64,000 nucleotides of DNA from Colletes latitarsis (GCF_051014445.1 NW_027488368.1:4464001-4528000); one strand, 5' to 3'. Numbered from the stretch's first letter, positions 35,401 to 50,756 are shown. Numbers and translations are program-made. The notes: generated by a model from the letters alone, not told the origin.

Positions 35401-36019
35401 TTCTGGTATGTGCAATCTTCTGGCTCATACCTTCGCGTTTTTCGCATACTTGTTGGGCAGATCCTGGATTTTTTCTGGTTTGGATCACGTAGTACTGTGG
35501 TACCACACTGAAAGAGTCAATAAAAGCTGGTTCCGATTAATAGTTTGCAGGATAACGCTGGTTACGTTTGGTTTAGTTCTGGTATTAGCAATCATCTGGC
35601 TCGTTCTTTCGCATGTTTCGCAAACTTGTTGGCCAGGTCCTGGCCTTTTTCCGGCTTGGACCACGTAGTAATGTGGTACCACACCGCAACAGTCAGTTAA
35701 GCCTGGTTGCGGTTAATATTTTTGAGGATAACGCCGATTATGTCTGGGTTAGGCCTGGTATTTCCAACCATCTGGCTCGTACTTTCGCATTTTTCGCATA
35801 CTTGTCCAGCAGATCCTGGGTTTGTTTGTGGCTTGGATCCCGTTGTAATGTGGTTCCATACCGAAACAGTCAATTAAACCTGGTTGCGATTAATATTTTA
35901 CAGTATAACGCCGGTTATCTCTGGGTTACGTCTAGTATTTGCCCTCATGTGTCTCATACTTTCGCGTTTTTCGCATACTTGTTGGCCAGATCCTGGGCTT
36001 TTTCTGGTTTGGATCACGT
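29450..36019. repeat. Block pair of about 775 bp, offset 5,793 bp
   Basis: The segments 29450-30225 and 35243-36019 share GCATACATGTTGG, TGCGTTAGTTCTGGTATGTGC, CTGAAAGAGTCAATAAAAG, TAGTTTGCAGG, TCGCATGTTTCGCAAACTTG, CACACCGCAACAG, TTTGTTTGTGGCTTGG and GTGGTTCCATACC. The offset is 33 monomers minus 15 bp. Part of the same series also recurs near 33.63-33.99 kb and 34.0-34.4 kb, so this stretch has been shuffled more than once. Confidence 0.8.
32690..33548. repeat. Three-monomer (528-bp) local duplication
   Basis: The segment 32690-33010 recurs at 33218-33538 with an offset of exactly 528 bp. The shared marker series is CCGATGAGTATTTGAGAGG, CATCTGGCGCATACCTTCGAG, CCAGATCATGGCCCTTTTCTGGCAAGG and GTAAAGTGGTACCGCACAG. 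A third, partial copy of the CTGGCGCATACC monomer is near 34889. Confidence 0.82.
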
Positions 36020-38475
36020 AGTAATGTGGTACCGCACTGAAACAGTCAATTAAACCTGGTTGCGAATAATATTTTAGAGGATAACGCTGGTTATGTCTGG
36101 GATAGTTCTGGTATTTGCAAACATCTGGCTCATACTTTCGCATTTTTCGCATACTTGTTTGCCAGATCCTGGGTTTTTTCTGGTTTGGATCCCGTAGTAA
36201 TTTGGTTCCACAACGAAACAGTCAATTAAACCTGGTTGCGATTAATATTTTAGAGGATAACGCCGGTTATGTCTGGGTTACGTCTAGTACTTGCCCTCAT
36301 GTGTCTCATACTTTCGCGTTTTTCGCATACTTGTTGGCCAGATCCTGGGCTTTTTCTGGTTTGGATCACGTAGTAATGTGGTACCGCACTGAAACAGTCA
36401 ATTGAACCTGGTTGCGAATAATATTTTAGAGGATAACGCTGGTTATGTCTGGGATAGTTCTGGTATTTGCAATCATCTGGCTCATACTTTCGCATTTTTC
36501 GCATACTTGTTTGCCAGATCCTGGGTTTTTTCTGGTTTGGATCCCGTAATAATGTGGTACCACACTGACACAGTCAATTAAACCTGGTTGCGATTAATAT
36601 TTTAGAGGATATCGCTGGTTATGTCTCAGTTAGGTCTAGGATTTGGCGTCATCTGTCTCGTACTTTCGCGTTTTTCGCATACTTGTTGGCCAGATCCAGG
36701 CCTTTTTCTGGTTTGGATCACGTAGTAATGCGGTACCACACCGAAACAGTCAATTAAAGCTGGTTGCGATTAATATTTTAGAGGATAACGTCGGTAATGT
36801 CTGGGATAGGTCTGGGATTTGCCCTCATCTGGCTCCTACTTTCGCATTTTTCGCATACTTGTTTGCCAGATCCTGGGTTTTTCCTGGTTTGGATCACGTA
36901 GTAATGTGGTTCCACACCGAAACAGCCAATTAAACCCGGGTCCGATTAATATCTTAGAGGATAACGCCAGTTACGTCCGGGTTAGGTCTGGTATATGCCC
37001 TCATCTGGCACGTACTTTCGCGTTTTTCGCATAGTTGTTGGCCAGATCCTGGGATTTTTCTGGTTTGGATCACGTAGTAATGTGGTACCACACCGGAGCA
37101 GTCAATTAAACCTGGTTGCGATTAATATTTTAGAGGATAACGCCGGTTATGTCCGGGTTAGGTCTGGTATATGCCCTCATCTGGCACGTACTTTCGCGTT
37201 TTTCGCATAGTTGTTGGCCAGATCCTGGGATTTTTCTGGTTTGGATCACGTAGTAATGCGGTACCACACCGAAACAGTCAACTAAACCTGGTTGCGATTA
37301 ATATTTTAGAGGATAACGCTGGTTATGTCTAGATTAGTTTTGGTATTTGCCCTCATCTGGCTCGTACTTTCGCATTTTTCGCATACTTGTTGGGCAGATC
37401 CTGGGTTTTTTCTGGTTGAAAACGCAGTAATGTGGTACCACACCTCAACAGTCAGTTAAACCTGGTTGCGATTAATATTTTTGAGGATAACGCCGGTTAT
37501 GTCTGGGTTAGTTCTGGTATTTCCAACCATCTGGCTCGTACTTTCGCATTTTTCGCATACTTGTCCGGCAGATCCTGGGTCTTTTGTGGCTTGGATCCCG
37601 TCGTAATGTGGTTCCACACCGAAGCAGTCAATTAAACCTGGTTGCAATTAATATTTTACAGTATAACGCCGGCTATGTCTGGGTTAGTTCTGGTATTTGC
37701 TATCATCTGGCACATACTTTCGCGTTTTTCGCATACTTGTTGGCAAGATCCTGGCCTTTTTCTGGCTTGTACTACGTAGTAAAGTGGTTCCACACCGATA
37801 CAGTCAATTAAACCTGGTTGCGATTACTATTTTGGAGGATAACGCCGGTTATGTCTGGGTTAGGTCTGGTATTTGCCCTCATCTGGCTCGTACTTTCGCG
37901 TTTTTCGCATAGTTGTTGGCCAGATCCTGGGTTTTTTCTGGAATGGATCCCGTAGTAATGCGGCACCACACTGAAACAGTCAATAGAATCTGGTTCCGAT
38001 AAGTATTTTAGAGGATAACGCTGGTTATGTCTGGGTTAGTTCTGGTATTTGCTATCATCTGGCACATACTTTCGCGTTTTTCGCATACTTGTTGGCCAGA
38101 TCCTGGGCTTTTTCTGGTTTGGATCACGTAGTAATGTGGTACCACACTGAAACAGTCAATAGAAGCTGGTTCCGATAAGTATTTTAGAGGATAACGCTGG
38201 TTATGTCTGGGTTAGTTCTGGTATTTGCTATCATCTGGCACATACCTTCGAGTTTTTCGCATACTTGTTGGCCAGATCGTGGGCTTTTTCTGGTTTGGAT
38301 CACGTAGTAATGTGGTACCACACTGAAAAAGTCAATTAAACATGGTTGCGATTAATATTTTAGAGAATAACGCCGGTTATGTCTCGGGTAGGTCTGGGAT
38401 TTGTCCACATCTGGCTCGTACTTTCGCATTTTGCGCATTCTTGTTGGCCAGATCCTGGGCTTTTTCTGGATTGGA

Positions 38476-39019
38476 TCACGTAGTACTGTGGTACCACACT
38501 GAAACAGTCAATAAAAGCTGGTTCCGATTAATAGTTTGGAGGATAACGCTGGTTACGTTTGGGTTAGTACTGGTATTAGCAACCATCAGGCTCGTACTTT
38601 CGCATTTTTCGCATACTTGTTCAGATCCTGGCCTTTTTCTGGCTTGGACCACGTAGTAATGTGGTACCACACCTCAGCAGTCAGTTATACCTGGTTGCGA
38701 TTAATATTTTAGAGGATAACGCTGGTTATGTCTGGATTAGTTTTGGTATTTGCCCTCATCGGGCTCGTACATTCGCATTTTTCGCATACTTGTTGGGCAG
38801 ATCCTGGGTTTTTTCTGGTTTGGATCACGTAGTACTGTGGTACCACACTGAAACAGTCAATAAAAGCTGGTTCCGATTAATAGTTTGGAGGATAACGCTG
38901 GTTACGTTTGGGTTAGTTCTGGTATTAGCAACCATCGGGCTCGTACTTTCGCATTTTTCGCATACTTGTTCAGATCCTGGCCTTTTTCTGGCTTGGACCA
39001 CGTAGTAATGTGGTACCAC
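38476..39019. repeat. Two-monomer duplication (offset 349 bp)
   Basis: The monomer pair with TAGTACTGTGGTACC, TAATAGTTTGGAGG, TTAGCAACCATC and the shortened ACTTGTTCAGATCC is repeated 349 bp later. The offset is 352 minus the 3 bp lost in the shortened spacer. Confidence 0.8.
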
Positions 39020-41989
39020 ACCTCAACAGTCAGTTAAACCTGGTTGCGATTAATATTTTTGAGGATAACGCCGGTTATGTCTGGGTTAGTTCTGGTATTT
39101 CCAACCATCTGGATCGTACTTTCGCATTATTCGAATACTTGTCCGGCAGATCCTGGGTTTTTTGTGGCTTGGATCCCGTCGTAATGTGGTTCCACACCGA
39201 AACAGTCCAATAAACCTGGTTGCAATTAATATTTTACAGTATAACGCCGGTTATGTCTGGGTTACGTCTAGTATTTGCCCTCATGTGTCTCATACTTTCG
39301 AGTTTTTCGAATACTTGTTGGCCAGATCGTGGGCTTTTTCTGGTTTGGATCACGTAGTAATGTGGTACCACACTGAAACAGTCAATTAAACCTGGTTGCG
39401 ATTAATATTTTAGAGGATAACGCCGGTTATGTCTCGGGTAGGTCTGGGATTTGTCCACATCTGGCTCGTACTTTCGCATTTTTCGAATTCTGGTTGGCCA
39501 GATCCTGAGTTTTTTCTGGTTTGGATCCCGTAGTAATGTGGTACCACACTGAAACAGTCAATTAAACCTGGTTGCGATTAAAATTTCAGAGGATAACGCC
39601 GGTTATGTCTCGGTTAGGTCTGGGATTTGCAATCACCTGGCTCGTACTTTCGCATTTTTCGCATACTTGTTGGCCAGATCCAGGCCTTTTTCTGGTTTGG
39701 ATCCCGTAGTAATGTGGCTCCACACCGGAACAGTCAATTAAACCTGGTTGCGATTAATATTTTACAGTATAACGCCGGTTATGTCTGGGTTACGTCTAGT
39801 ATTTGCCCTCATGTGTCTCATACTTTCGAGTTTTTCGAATACTTGTTGGCCAGATCGTGGGCTTTTTCTGGTTTGGATCACGTAGTAATGTGGTACCACA
39901 CTGAAGCAGTCAATTAAACATGTTCGCGATAAATATTTTAGAGGATATCGCCGGTTATGTCTGGGTTAGGTCTGGTATTTGCCCTCATCTGGCTCATACT
40001 TACGCGTTTTTCGCATACTTGTTGGGCAGATCCTGGGTTTTTTCTGGTTTGGATAATGTAGTAATGTGGTACCACACTGAAACTGTCAATAAAGGCTGGT
40101 TCCGATTAATAGTTTGGAGGATAACGCAGGTTACGTTTGGGTTAGTACTGGTATTTGCAATCATCAGGCACATACTTTCGCATTTTTCGCATACTTGTTG
40201 GCCACATCCTGGGAAATTTCTGGTTTGGATCACGTATTAATGCGGTACCACACCGAAACAGTCAACTAAACCTGGTTGCGATTAAAATTTCAGAGGATAA
40301 CGCCGGTTATGTCTCGGTTAGGTCTGGGATTTGCAATCACCTGGCTCGTATTTTCGCATTTTTCGCATACTTGTTGGCCAGATCCAGGCCTTTTTCTGGT
40401 TTGGATCCCGTAGTAATGTGGTTCCACACCGGAACAGTCAATTAAACCTGGTTGCGATTAATATTTTAGAGGATAACGCCGGTTATGTCTGAGTTAGGTC
40501 TGGTATTTGCCCTCATCTGGCTCGTACTTTCGCGTTTTTCGCATACTTGCTGGCCAGATCCTGAGTTTTTTCTGGTTTGGATCCCGTAGTAATGCGGCAC
40601 CACACTGAAACAGTCAATAGAAGCTGGTTCCGATAAGTATTTTAGAGGATAACGCTGGTTATGTCTGGGTTAGTTCTGGTATTTGCTATCATCTGGCACA
40701 TACTTTCGCGTTTTTGGCATACTTGTTGGCCAGATCCTGGGCTTTTTCTGGTTTGGATCACGTAGTAATGTGGTACGACACTGAAGCAGTCAATAGAAGC
40801 TGGTTCCGATAAGTATTTTAGAGTATAATGCTGGTTATGTCTGGGTTAGTTCTGGTATTTGCTATCATCTGGCACATACCTTCGAGTTTTTCGCATACTT
40901 GTTGGCCAGATCGTGGGCTTTTTCTGGTTTGGATCAAGTAGTAATGTGGTACCACACTGAAACAGTCAATTAAACATGGTTGCGATTAATATTTTAGAGG
41001 ATAACGCCGGTTATGTCTCGGGTAGGTCTGGGATTTGTCCACATCTGGCTCGTACTTTCGCATTTTGCGCATTCTTGTTGGCCAGATCCTGGGCTTTTTC
41101 TGGTTTGGATCACGTAGTAATGTGGTACCACACTGAAACAGTCAACTAAACCTGGTTGCGATTAATATTTTAGAGGATAACGCTGGTTATGTCTAGATTT
41201 GTTTTGGTATTTGCCCTCATCTGGCTCGTACTTTCGCATTTTTCGCATACTAGTTGTCCAGATCCTGGGATTTTTCTGGTTTGGATCCCGTAGTAATGTG
41301 GTTCCACACCGGAACAGTCAATTAAACCTGGTTGCGATTAATATTTTAGAGGATAACGCCGGTTATGTCTGAGTTAGGTCTGGTATTTGCCCTCATCTGG
41401 CTCGTACTTTCGCGTTTTTGGCATACTTGTTGGCCAGATCCTGGGCTTTTTCTGGTTTGGATCACGTAGTAATGTGGTACGACACTGAAGCAGTCAATAG
41501 AAGCTGGTTCCGATTAATATTTTAGAGGATAACGCCGGTTATGACTGAGTTAGGTCTGGTATTTGCCCTCATCTGGCTCGTACTTTCGCGTTTTTCGCAT
41601 ACTTGTTGGCCAGATCCTGGGCTTTTTCTGGTTTGGATCACGTAGTAATGTGGTACGACACTGAAGCAGTCAATAGAAGCTGGTTCCGATAAGTATTTTA
41701 GAGGATAACGCTGGTTATGTCTGGGTTAGTTCTGGTATTTGCTATCATCTGGCACATACCTTCGAGTTTTTCGCATACTTGTCGGCCAGATCGTGGGCTT
41801 TTTCTGGTTTGGATCACGTAGTAGTGTGGTACCACACTGAAACAGTCAATTAAACATGGTTGCGATTAATATTTTAGAGGATAACGCCGGTTATGTCTCG
41901 GGTAGGTCTGGGATTTGTCCACATCTGGCTCGTACTTTCGCATTTTGCGCAATCTTGTTGGCCAGATCCTGGGCTTTTTCTGGTTTGGA

Positions 41990-42890
41990 TCACGTAGTAA
42001 TGTGGTACCACACTGAAACTGTCAATAAAAGCTGGTTCCGATTAATAGTTTGGAGGATAACACTGGTTACGCTTGGTTTTGTTCTGGTATTAGCAATCAT
42101 CTGGCTCGTACTTTCGCATTTTTCGCATACTTGTTGGCCAGATCCTGGCCCTTTTCTGGCGTGGATCACGTAGTAATGCGGTACCACACCGAAACAGTCA
42201 ACTAAACCTGGTTGCGATTAATATTTTAGAGGATAACGCTGGTTATGTCTAGATTTGTTTTGGTATTTGCCCTCATCTGGCTCGTACTTTCGCATTTTTC
42301 GCATACTTGTTGGGCAGATCCTGGGTTTTTTCTGGTTTGGATCACGTAGTACTGTGGTACCACACTGAAACAGTCAATAAAAGCTGGTTCCGATTAATAG
42401 TTTGGAGGATAACGCTGGTTACGTTTGGGTTAGTTCTGGTATTAGCAACCATCAGGCTCGTACTTTCGCATTTCTCGCATACTTGTTGGCCAGATCCTGG
42501 CCTTTTTCTGGCGTGGATCACGTAGTAATGCGGTACCACACCGAAACAGTCAACTAAACCTGGTTGCGATTAATATTTTAGAGGATAACGCTGGTTATGT
42601 CTAGATTAGTTTTGGTATTTGCCCTCATCTGGCTCGTACTTTCGCATTTTTCGCATACTTGTTGTCCAGATCCTGGGATTTTTCTGGTTTGGATCCCGTA
42701 GTAATGTGGTTCCACACCGGAACAGTCAATTAAACCTGGTTGCGATTAATATTTTAGAGGATAACGCTGGTTATGTCTAGATTAGTTTTGGTATTTGCCC
42801 TCATCTGGCTCGTACTGTCGCATTTTTCGCATACTTGTTGTCCAGATCCTGGGATTTTTCTGGTTTGGATCCCGTAGTAATGTGGTTCCA
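41990..42890. repeat. Local one- and two-monomer duplications
   Basis: CTTTTCTGGCGTGGATCACG occurs twice, 352 bp apart (about 42150 and 42502), with the surrounding monomers alike. The following monomer with TCTAGATTAGTTTTGG and TTGTTGTCCAGATCCTGGG is itself repeated 176 bp later (42600 and 42776). These are simple tandem events of one and two monomers. Confidence 0.78.
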
Positions 42891-45800
42891 CACCGGAACA
42901 GTCAATTAAACCTGGTTGCGATTAATATTTTAGAGGATAACGCCGGTTATGTCTGAGTTAGGTCTGGTATTTGCCCTCATCTGGCTCGTACTTTCGCGTT
43001 TTTGGCATACTTGTTGGCCAGATCCTGGGCTTTTTCTGGTTTGGATCACGTAGTAATGTGGTACGACACTGAAGCAGTCAATAGAAGCTGGTTCCGATTA
43101 ATATTTTAGAGGATAACGCCGGTTATGACTGGGTTAGGTCTGGTATTTGCCCTCATCTGGCTCGTACTTTCGCGTTTTTCGCATACTTGTTGGCCAGATC
43201 CTGAGTTTCTTCTGGTTTGGATCCCGTAGTAATGCGGCACCACACTGAAACAGTCAATAGAAGCTGGTTCCGATAAGTATTTTAGAGGATAACGCCGCAT
43301 ATGTCTCGGTTAGGTCTGGGATTTGCAATCATCTGGCTCGTACTTTCGCATTTTTCGCATACTTTTTGGCCAGATCCTGGCCTTTTTCCGGCTTGGACCA
43401 CGTAGTAATGTGGTACCACACCTCAACAGTCAGTTAAACCTGGTTGCGATTAATATTTTTAAGGATAACGCCGGTTATGTCTGGGTTAGTTCTGGTATTT
43501 CCAACCATCTGGCTCGTACTTTCGCATTTTTCGCATACTTGTCCGGCAGATCCTGGGCTTTTTCTGGTTTGGATCACGTAGTAATGTGGTACGACACTGA
43601 AGCAGTCAATAGAAGCTGGTTCCGATTAATATTTTAGAGGATAACGCCGGTTATGACTGAGTTAGGTCTGGTATTTGCCCTCATCTGGCACATACTTTCG
43701 CGTTTTTCGCATACTTGTTGGCCAGATCCTGGGCTTTTTCTGGTTTGGATCACGTAGTAATGTGGTACCACACTGAAACAGTCAATAGAAGCTGGTTCCG
43801 ATAAGTATTTTAGAGGATAACGCTGGTTATGTCTGGGTTAGTTCTGGTATTTGCTATCATCTGGCACATACCTTCGAGTTTTTCGCATACTTGTTGGCCA
43901 GATCGTGGGCTTTTTCTGGTTTGGATCACGTAGTAATGTGGTACCACACTGAAACAGTCAATTAGACATAGTTGCGATTAATATTTTAGAGGAGAACGCC
44001 GGTTATGTCTCGGGTAGGTCTGGGATTTGTCCACATCTGGCTCGTACTGTCGCATTTTGCACATTCTTGTTGGCCAGATCCTGGGCTTTTTCTGGTTTGG
44101 ATCACGTAGTAATGTGGTACCACACTGAAACTGTCAATAAAAGCTGGTTCCGATTAATAGTTTGGGGGATAACGCTGGTTACGTTTGGGTTAGTTCTGGT
44201 ATTAGCAACCATCAGGCTCGTACTTTCGCATTTTTCGCATAATTGTTGGGCAGATCCTGGGCTTTTTCTGGTTTGGATCACGTAGTAATGTGGTACCACA
44301 CTGAAACAGTCAATTAAACATGGTTGCGATTAATATTTTAGAGGATAACGCCGGTTATGTCTCGGGTAGGTCTGGGATTTGTCCACATCTGGCTCGTACT
44401 TTCGCATTTTTCGCATTCTTGTTGGCCAGATCCTGGGCTTTTTCTGGTTTCGATCACGTAGTAATGTGGTACCACACTGAAACAGTCAATTAATCCTGGG
44501 TCCGATTAATATTTTAGAGGATAACGCCGGTTATGTCTGAGTTAGGTCTGGTATTTGCCCTCATCTGGCTCGTACATTCGCGTTTTTCGCATACTTGTTG
44601 GCCAGATCCTGAGTTTTTTCTGGTTTGGATCCCGTAGTAATGTGGTACCACACTGAAACAGTCAATAGAAGCTGGTTCCGATAAGTATTTTAGAGGATAA
44701 CGCTGGTTATGTCTGGGTTAGATCTGGTATTTGCTATAATCTGGTACATACTTGCGCGATTTCGCATACTTGTTGGCCAGATCCTGGGCTTTTTCTGGTT
44801 TGGATCACGTAGTAATGTGGTACCACACTGAAACTGTCAATTAATCCTGGTTGCGATTAATATTTTAGAGGATAACGCCGGTTATGTCTGAGTTAGGTCT
44901 GGGATTTGCCCCCATCTGGCCCGTACTTTCGCGTTTTTCGCATACTTGTTGGCCAGATCCTGGGCTTTTTCTGGTTTGGATCCCGTAGTAATGTGGTACC
45001 ACACTGAAACAGTCAATTAAACCTGGTTGCGAATAATATTTTAGAGGATAACGCTGGTTATGTCTGTGCTAGTTCTGGTATTTGCAATCATCTGGATCAT
45101 ACTTTCGCGTTTTTCCCACACTTGTTGGCTAGATCCTGGGATTTTTCTGGTTTGGATCACGTAGTAATGTGGTACCACACTGAAGCAGTCAATTAAGCAT
45201 GTTCGCGATAAATATTTTAGAGGATATCGCCGGTTATGTCTGGGTTAGGACTGGTATTTGCCCTCATCTGGCTCATACTTACGCGTTTTTCGCATACTTG
45301 TTGGGCAGATCCTGGGTTTTCTCTGGTTTGGATCACGTAGTACTGTGGTACCACACTGAAACAGTCAATAAAAGCTGGTTCCCATTAATAGATTGAAGGA
45401 TAACGCTGGTTACGTTTGGGTTAGTTCTGGTATTAACAATCATCTGGCTCGTTCTTTCGCATTTTTCGCATACTTGTTGGCCAGGTCCTGGCCTTTTTCC
45501 GGCTTTGACATGGCAGTAATGTGGTACCACACCGAAACAGTCGGTTAAACCTGGTTGCGATTAATATTTTACAGTATAACGCCGGTTATGTCTGGGTTAC
45601 GTCTAGTATTTGCCCTCATGTGTCTCATACTTTCGCGTTTTTCGCATACTTGTTGGCCAGATCCTGGGCTTTTTCTGGTTTGGATCACGTAGTAATGTGG
45701 TACCACACTGAAACAGTCAATTAAACCTGGGTCCGATTAATATTTTAGAGGATAACGCCGGTTATGTCTGGGTTAGGTCTGGTATTTGCCCTCATCTGGC

Positions 45801-48800
45801 TCGTACTTTCGCATTTTTCGCATACTTGTTGGCCAGATCCTGGCCTTTTTCTGGCAAGGACCACGTAGTAAAGTGGTACCGCACTGAAACAGTCAATTAA
45901 ACCTGGGTCCGATTAATATTTTAGAGGATAACGCCGGTTATGTCTGGGTTAGGTCTGGTATTTGCCCTCATCTGGCTCGTACTTTCGCATTTTTCGCATA
46001 CTTGTTGTCCAGATCCTGGGCTTTTTCTGGTTTGGATCACGTAGTAATGTGGTACCACACTGAAACAGTCAATAGAAGCTGGTTCCGATAAGTATTTTAG
46101 AGGATAACGCTGGTTATGTCTGGGTTAGGTCTGGTATTTGCCCTCATCTGGCTCGTACTTTCGCATTTTTCGCATACTTGTTGGCCCGATCCTGGCCTTT
46201 TTCTGGCAAGGACCACGAAGTAAAGTGGTACCGCACTGAAACAGTCAATTAAACCTGGGTCCGATTAATATTTTAGAGGATAACGCCGGTTATGTCTGGG
46301 TTAGGTCTGGTATTTGCCCTCATCTGGCTCGTACTTTCGCATTTTTCGCATACTTGTTGGTCAGATCCTGGGCTTTTTCTGGTTTGGATCACGTAGTAAT
46401 GTTGTACCACACTGAAACAGTCAATAGAAGCTGGTTCCGATAAGTATTTTAGAGGATAACGCTGGTTATGTCTGGGTTAGTTCTGGTATTTGCTATAATG
46501 TGGCACATACCTTCGAGTTTTTCGCATACTTGTTGGCCAGATCGTGGGCTTTTTCTGGTTTGGATCACGTAGTAATGTGGTACCACACTGAAACAGTCAA
46601 TGAAACCTGGTTGCGAATAATATTTTAGAGGATAACGCCGGTTATGGCTCGGGTAGGCCTGGGATTTGTCCACATCTGGCTCGTACTTTCGCATTTTTGG
46701 CATTCTTGTTGGCCAGATCCTGGGCTTTTTCTGGTTTGGATCCCGTAGTAATGTAGTTCCACACCGGAACAGTCAATTAAACCTGGTTGCGATTAATATT
46801 TTAGAGGATAACGCCGGTTATGTCTGAGTTAGGTCTGGTATTTGCCCTCATCTGGCTCGTACTTTCGCGTTTTTCGCATACTTGTTGGCCAGATCCTGAG
46901 TTTTTTCTGGTTTGGATCCCGTAGTAATGTGGTACCACACTGAAACAGTCAATAGAAGCTGGTTCCGATAAGTATTTTAGAGGATCACGCTTGTTACGTC
47001 TGGGTTAGTTGTGGTATTTGGTATCATCTGGCATATACTTTCGCGTTTTTCGCATACTTGTTGGCCAGATCCTGGCCTTTTTCTGGCTTGGACTACGTAG
47101 TAAAGTGGTTCCACACCGATGCAGTCAATTAAACCTGGTTGCGATTACTATTTTGGAGGATAACGCCGGTTATGTCTGGGTTAGGACTGGTATTTGCCCT
47201 CATCTGGCTCGTACTTTCGCGTTTTTCGCATAGTTGTTGGCCAGATCCTGGGTTTTTTCTGGAATGGATCCCGTAGTAATGTTGTTCCACACCGAAGCAG
47301 TCAATTAAACCTGGTTGCGATTAATATTTTAGAGGATAACGCTGGTTATGTCTGGGACAGTTCTGGTATTTGCAATCATCTGGAACGTACATTCGCATTT
47401 TTCGCATACTTGTTTAGAACCTGGCCTTTTTCTGGCTTGGACCACGTAGTAATGCGGTACCACACCGAAACAGACAATCAAACCTGGTTGCGATTAATAT
47501 TTTAGAGGATAACGCCGCATATGTCTCGGTTAGGTCTGGGATTTGCAATCAGCTGGCTCGTACTTTCGCATTTTTCGCATACTTGTTGGCCAGATCTTGG
47601 CCTTTTTCTGGCTTGGACCAGGTAGTAATGTGGTACCACACTGAAACAGTCAATTAAACCCGGGTCCGATTAATATTTTAGAGGATAACGCCGGTGATAT
47701 CTGGGTTAGGTATAGGATTTGCTGTCATCTGTCTCGTACTTTCGCGTTTTTCGCATACTTGTTGGCCAGATCCTGAGTTTTTTCTGGTTTGGATCCCGTA
47801 GTAATGTGGTGCCACACTGAAACAGTCAATAGAAGCTGGTTCCGATAAGTATTTTAGAGCATAACGCTGGTTATGTCTGGGTTAGATCTGGTATTTGCTA
47901 TAATCTGGTACATACTTGCGCGATTTCGCATACTTGTTGGCCAGATCCTGGGCTTTTTCTGGTTTGGATCACGTAGCAATGTGGTACCACACTGAAACTG
48001 TCAATTAATCCTGGTTGCGATTAATATTTTAGAGGATAACGCCGGTTATGTCTTGGTTAGGTCTGGTATTTGCCCTCATCTGGTTCGTACTTTCGAATTT
48101 TTCGCATACTTGTTGGCCAGATCCAGGCCTTTTTCTGGTTTGGATCACGTAGTAATGCGGTACCACACCGAAACAGTCAATTAAAGCTGGTTGCGATTAA
48201 TATTTTAGAGGATAACGCCGGTTATGTCTCGGTTAGGTCTGGGATATGCCCTCATCTGGCTCGTACTTTCGCGTTTTTCGCATACTTGTTGGGCAGATCC
48301 TGGGTTTTTTCTGGTTTGGATCACGTAGTACTGTGGTACCACACTGAAACAGTCAATAAAAGCTGGTTCCCATTAATAGTTTGAAGGATAACGCTGGTTA
48401 CGTTTGGGTTAGTTCTGGTATTAGCAATCATCTGGCTCGTTCTTTCGCATTTTTCGCATACTTGTTTAGATCCTGGTCTTTTTCTGGTTTGGATCACGTA
48501 GTAATGCGGTACCATACCGAAACAGTCAATTAAAGCTGGTTGCGATTAATATTTTAGAGGATAACGCCGGTTATGTCTCGGTTAGGTCTGGGATATGCCC
48601 TCATCTGTCTCGTACCTCCGCATTTTTCGCATACTTGTTGGCCAGATCCTGGCCTTTTTCTGGCAAGGACTACGTAGTAAAGTGGTTTCACACCGATACA
48701 GTCAATTAAACCTGGTTGCGATTACTATTTTGGAGGATAACGCCGGTTATGTCTGGGTTAGGTCTGGTATTTGCCCTCATCTGGCTCGTACTTTCGCGTT

Positions 48801-50756
48801 TTTCGCATACTTGTTGGCCAGATCCTGAGTTTTTTCTGGTTTGGATCCCGTAGTAATGTGGTACCACACTGATACAGTCAATAGAAGCTGGTTCCGATAA
48901 GTATTTTAGAGGATCACGCTGGTTATGTCTGGGTTAGATCTGGTATTTGCTATCATCTGGCACATACTTTCGCATTTTTCGCATACTTGTTGGCCAGGTC
49001 CTGGCCTTTTTCCGGCTTTGACATGGCAGTAATGGGGTACCACACCGAAACAGTCGGTTAAACCTGGTTGCGATTAATATTTTTGAGGATAACGCCGGTT
49101 ATGTCTGGGTTACGTCTAGTATTTGCCCTCATCTGGCTCGTACTTTCGCATTTTTCGCATACTTGTTGGCCAGATCCTGGCCTTTTTCTGGCAAGGACCA
49201 CGTAGTAAAGTGGTACCGCACTGAAACAGTCAATTAAACCTGGGTCCGATTAATATTTTAGAGGATAACGCCGGTTATGTCTGGGTTAGGTCTGGTATTT
49301 GCCCTCATCTGGCTCGTACTTTCGCATTTTTCGCATACTTGTTGGTCAGATCCTGGGCTTCTTCTGGTTTGGATCACGTAGTAATGTAGTTCCACACCGA
49401 AGCAGTCAATTAAACCTGGTTCCGATAAGTATTTTAGAGGATCACGCCGGTTATGTCTGGGTTAGGTCTGGTATTTGCCCTCATCTGGCTCGTACTTTCG
49501 CGATTTTCGCATAGTTGTTGGCCAGATCCTGGGTTTTTTCTGGAATGGATCCCGTAGTAATGTGGTTCCACACCGAAACAGTCAATTAAACCTGGTTGCG
49601 ATTAATATTTTAGAGGATAACGCTGGTTATGTCTGGGACAGTTCTGGTATTTGCAATCATCTGGAACGTACTTTCGCATTTTTCGCATACTTGCTTAGAT
49701 CCTGGCCTTTTTCTGGCTTGGACCACGTAGTAATGCGGTACCACACCGAAACAGACAATCAAACCTGGTTGCGATTAATATTTTAGAGGATAACGCCGCA
49801 TATGTCTCGGTTAGGTCTGGGATTTGCAATCATCTGGCTCGTACTTTCGCATTTTTCGCATACTTGTTGGCCAGATCTTGGCCTTTTTCTGGCTTGGACC
49901 ACGTAGTAATGTGGTACCACACTGAAACAGTCAATTAAACCCGGGTCCGATTAATATTTTAGAGGATAACGCCGGTTATGTCTGGTTTTGGTCTGCTATT
50001 TGCCCTCATCTGGCTCGTACCTCCGCATTTTTCGCATACTTGTTGGCCAGATCCTGGCCTTTTTCTGGCAAGGACCACGTAGTAAAGTGGTACCGCACTG
50101 AAACAGTCAATAAATCCTGTGTCCGATTAATATTTTAGAGGATAACGCCGGTAATGTCTGGGTGAGGTCTGGTATTTGCCCTCGTCTGGCTCGTACTTTC
50201 GCGTTTTTCGCGTACTTGTTGGCCAGATCCTGAGTTTTTTCTGGTTTGGATCCCGTAGTAATGCGGTACCACACTGAAACAGTCAATAGAAGCTGGTTCA
50301 GATAAGTATTTTAGAGGATCACGCTGGTTATGTCTGGGTTAGTTCTGGTATTTGCTATCATCTGGCACATACTTTCGCGTTTTTCGCATACTTGTTGGCC
50401 AGATCCTGGCCTTTTTCTGGCTTGGACCACGTAGTAATGCGGTACCACACCGAAACAGACAATCAAACCTGGTTGCGATTAATATTTTAGAGGATAACGC
50501 CGCATATGTCTCGGTTAGGTCTGGGATTTGCAATCATCTGGCTCGTACTTTCGCATTTTTCGCATACTTGTTGGCCAGATCTTGGCCTTTTTCTGGCTTG
50601 GACCACGTAGTAATGCGGTACCACACTGAAACAGTCAATAGAAGCTGGTTCAGATAAGTATTTTAGAGGATCACGCTGGTTATGTCTGGGTTAGTTCTGG
50701 TATTTGCTATCATCTGGCACATACTTTCGCGTTTTTCGCATACTTGTTGGCCAGAT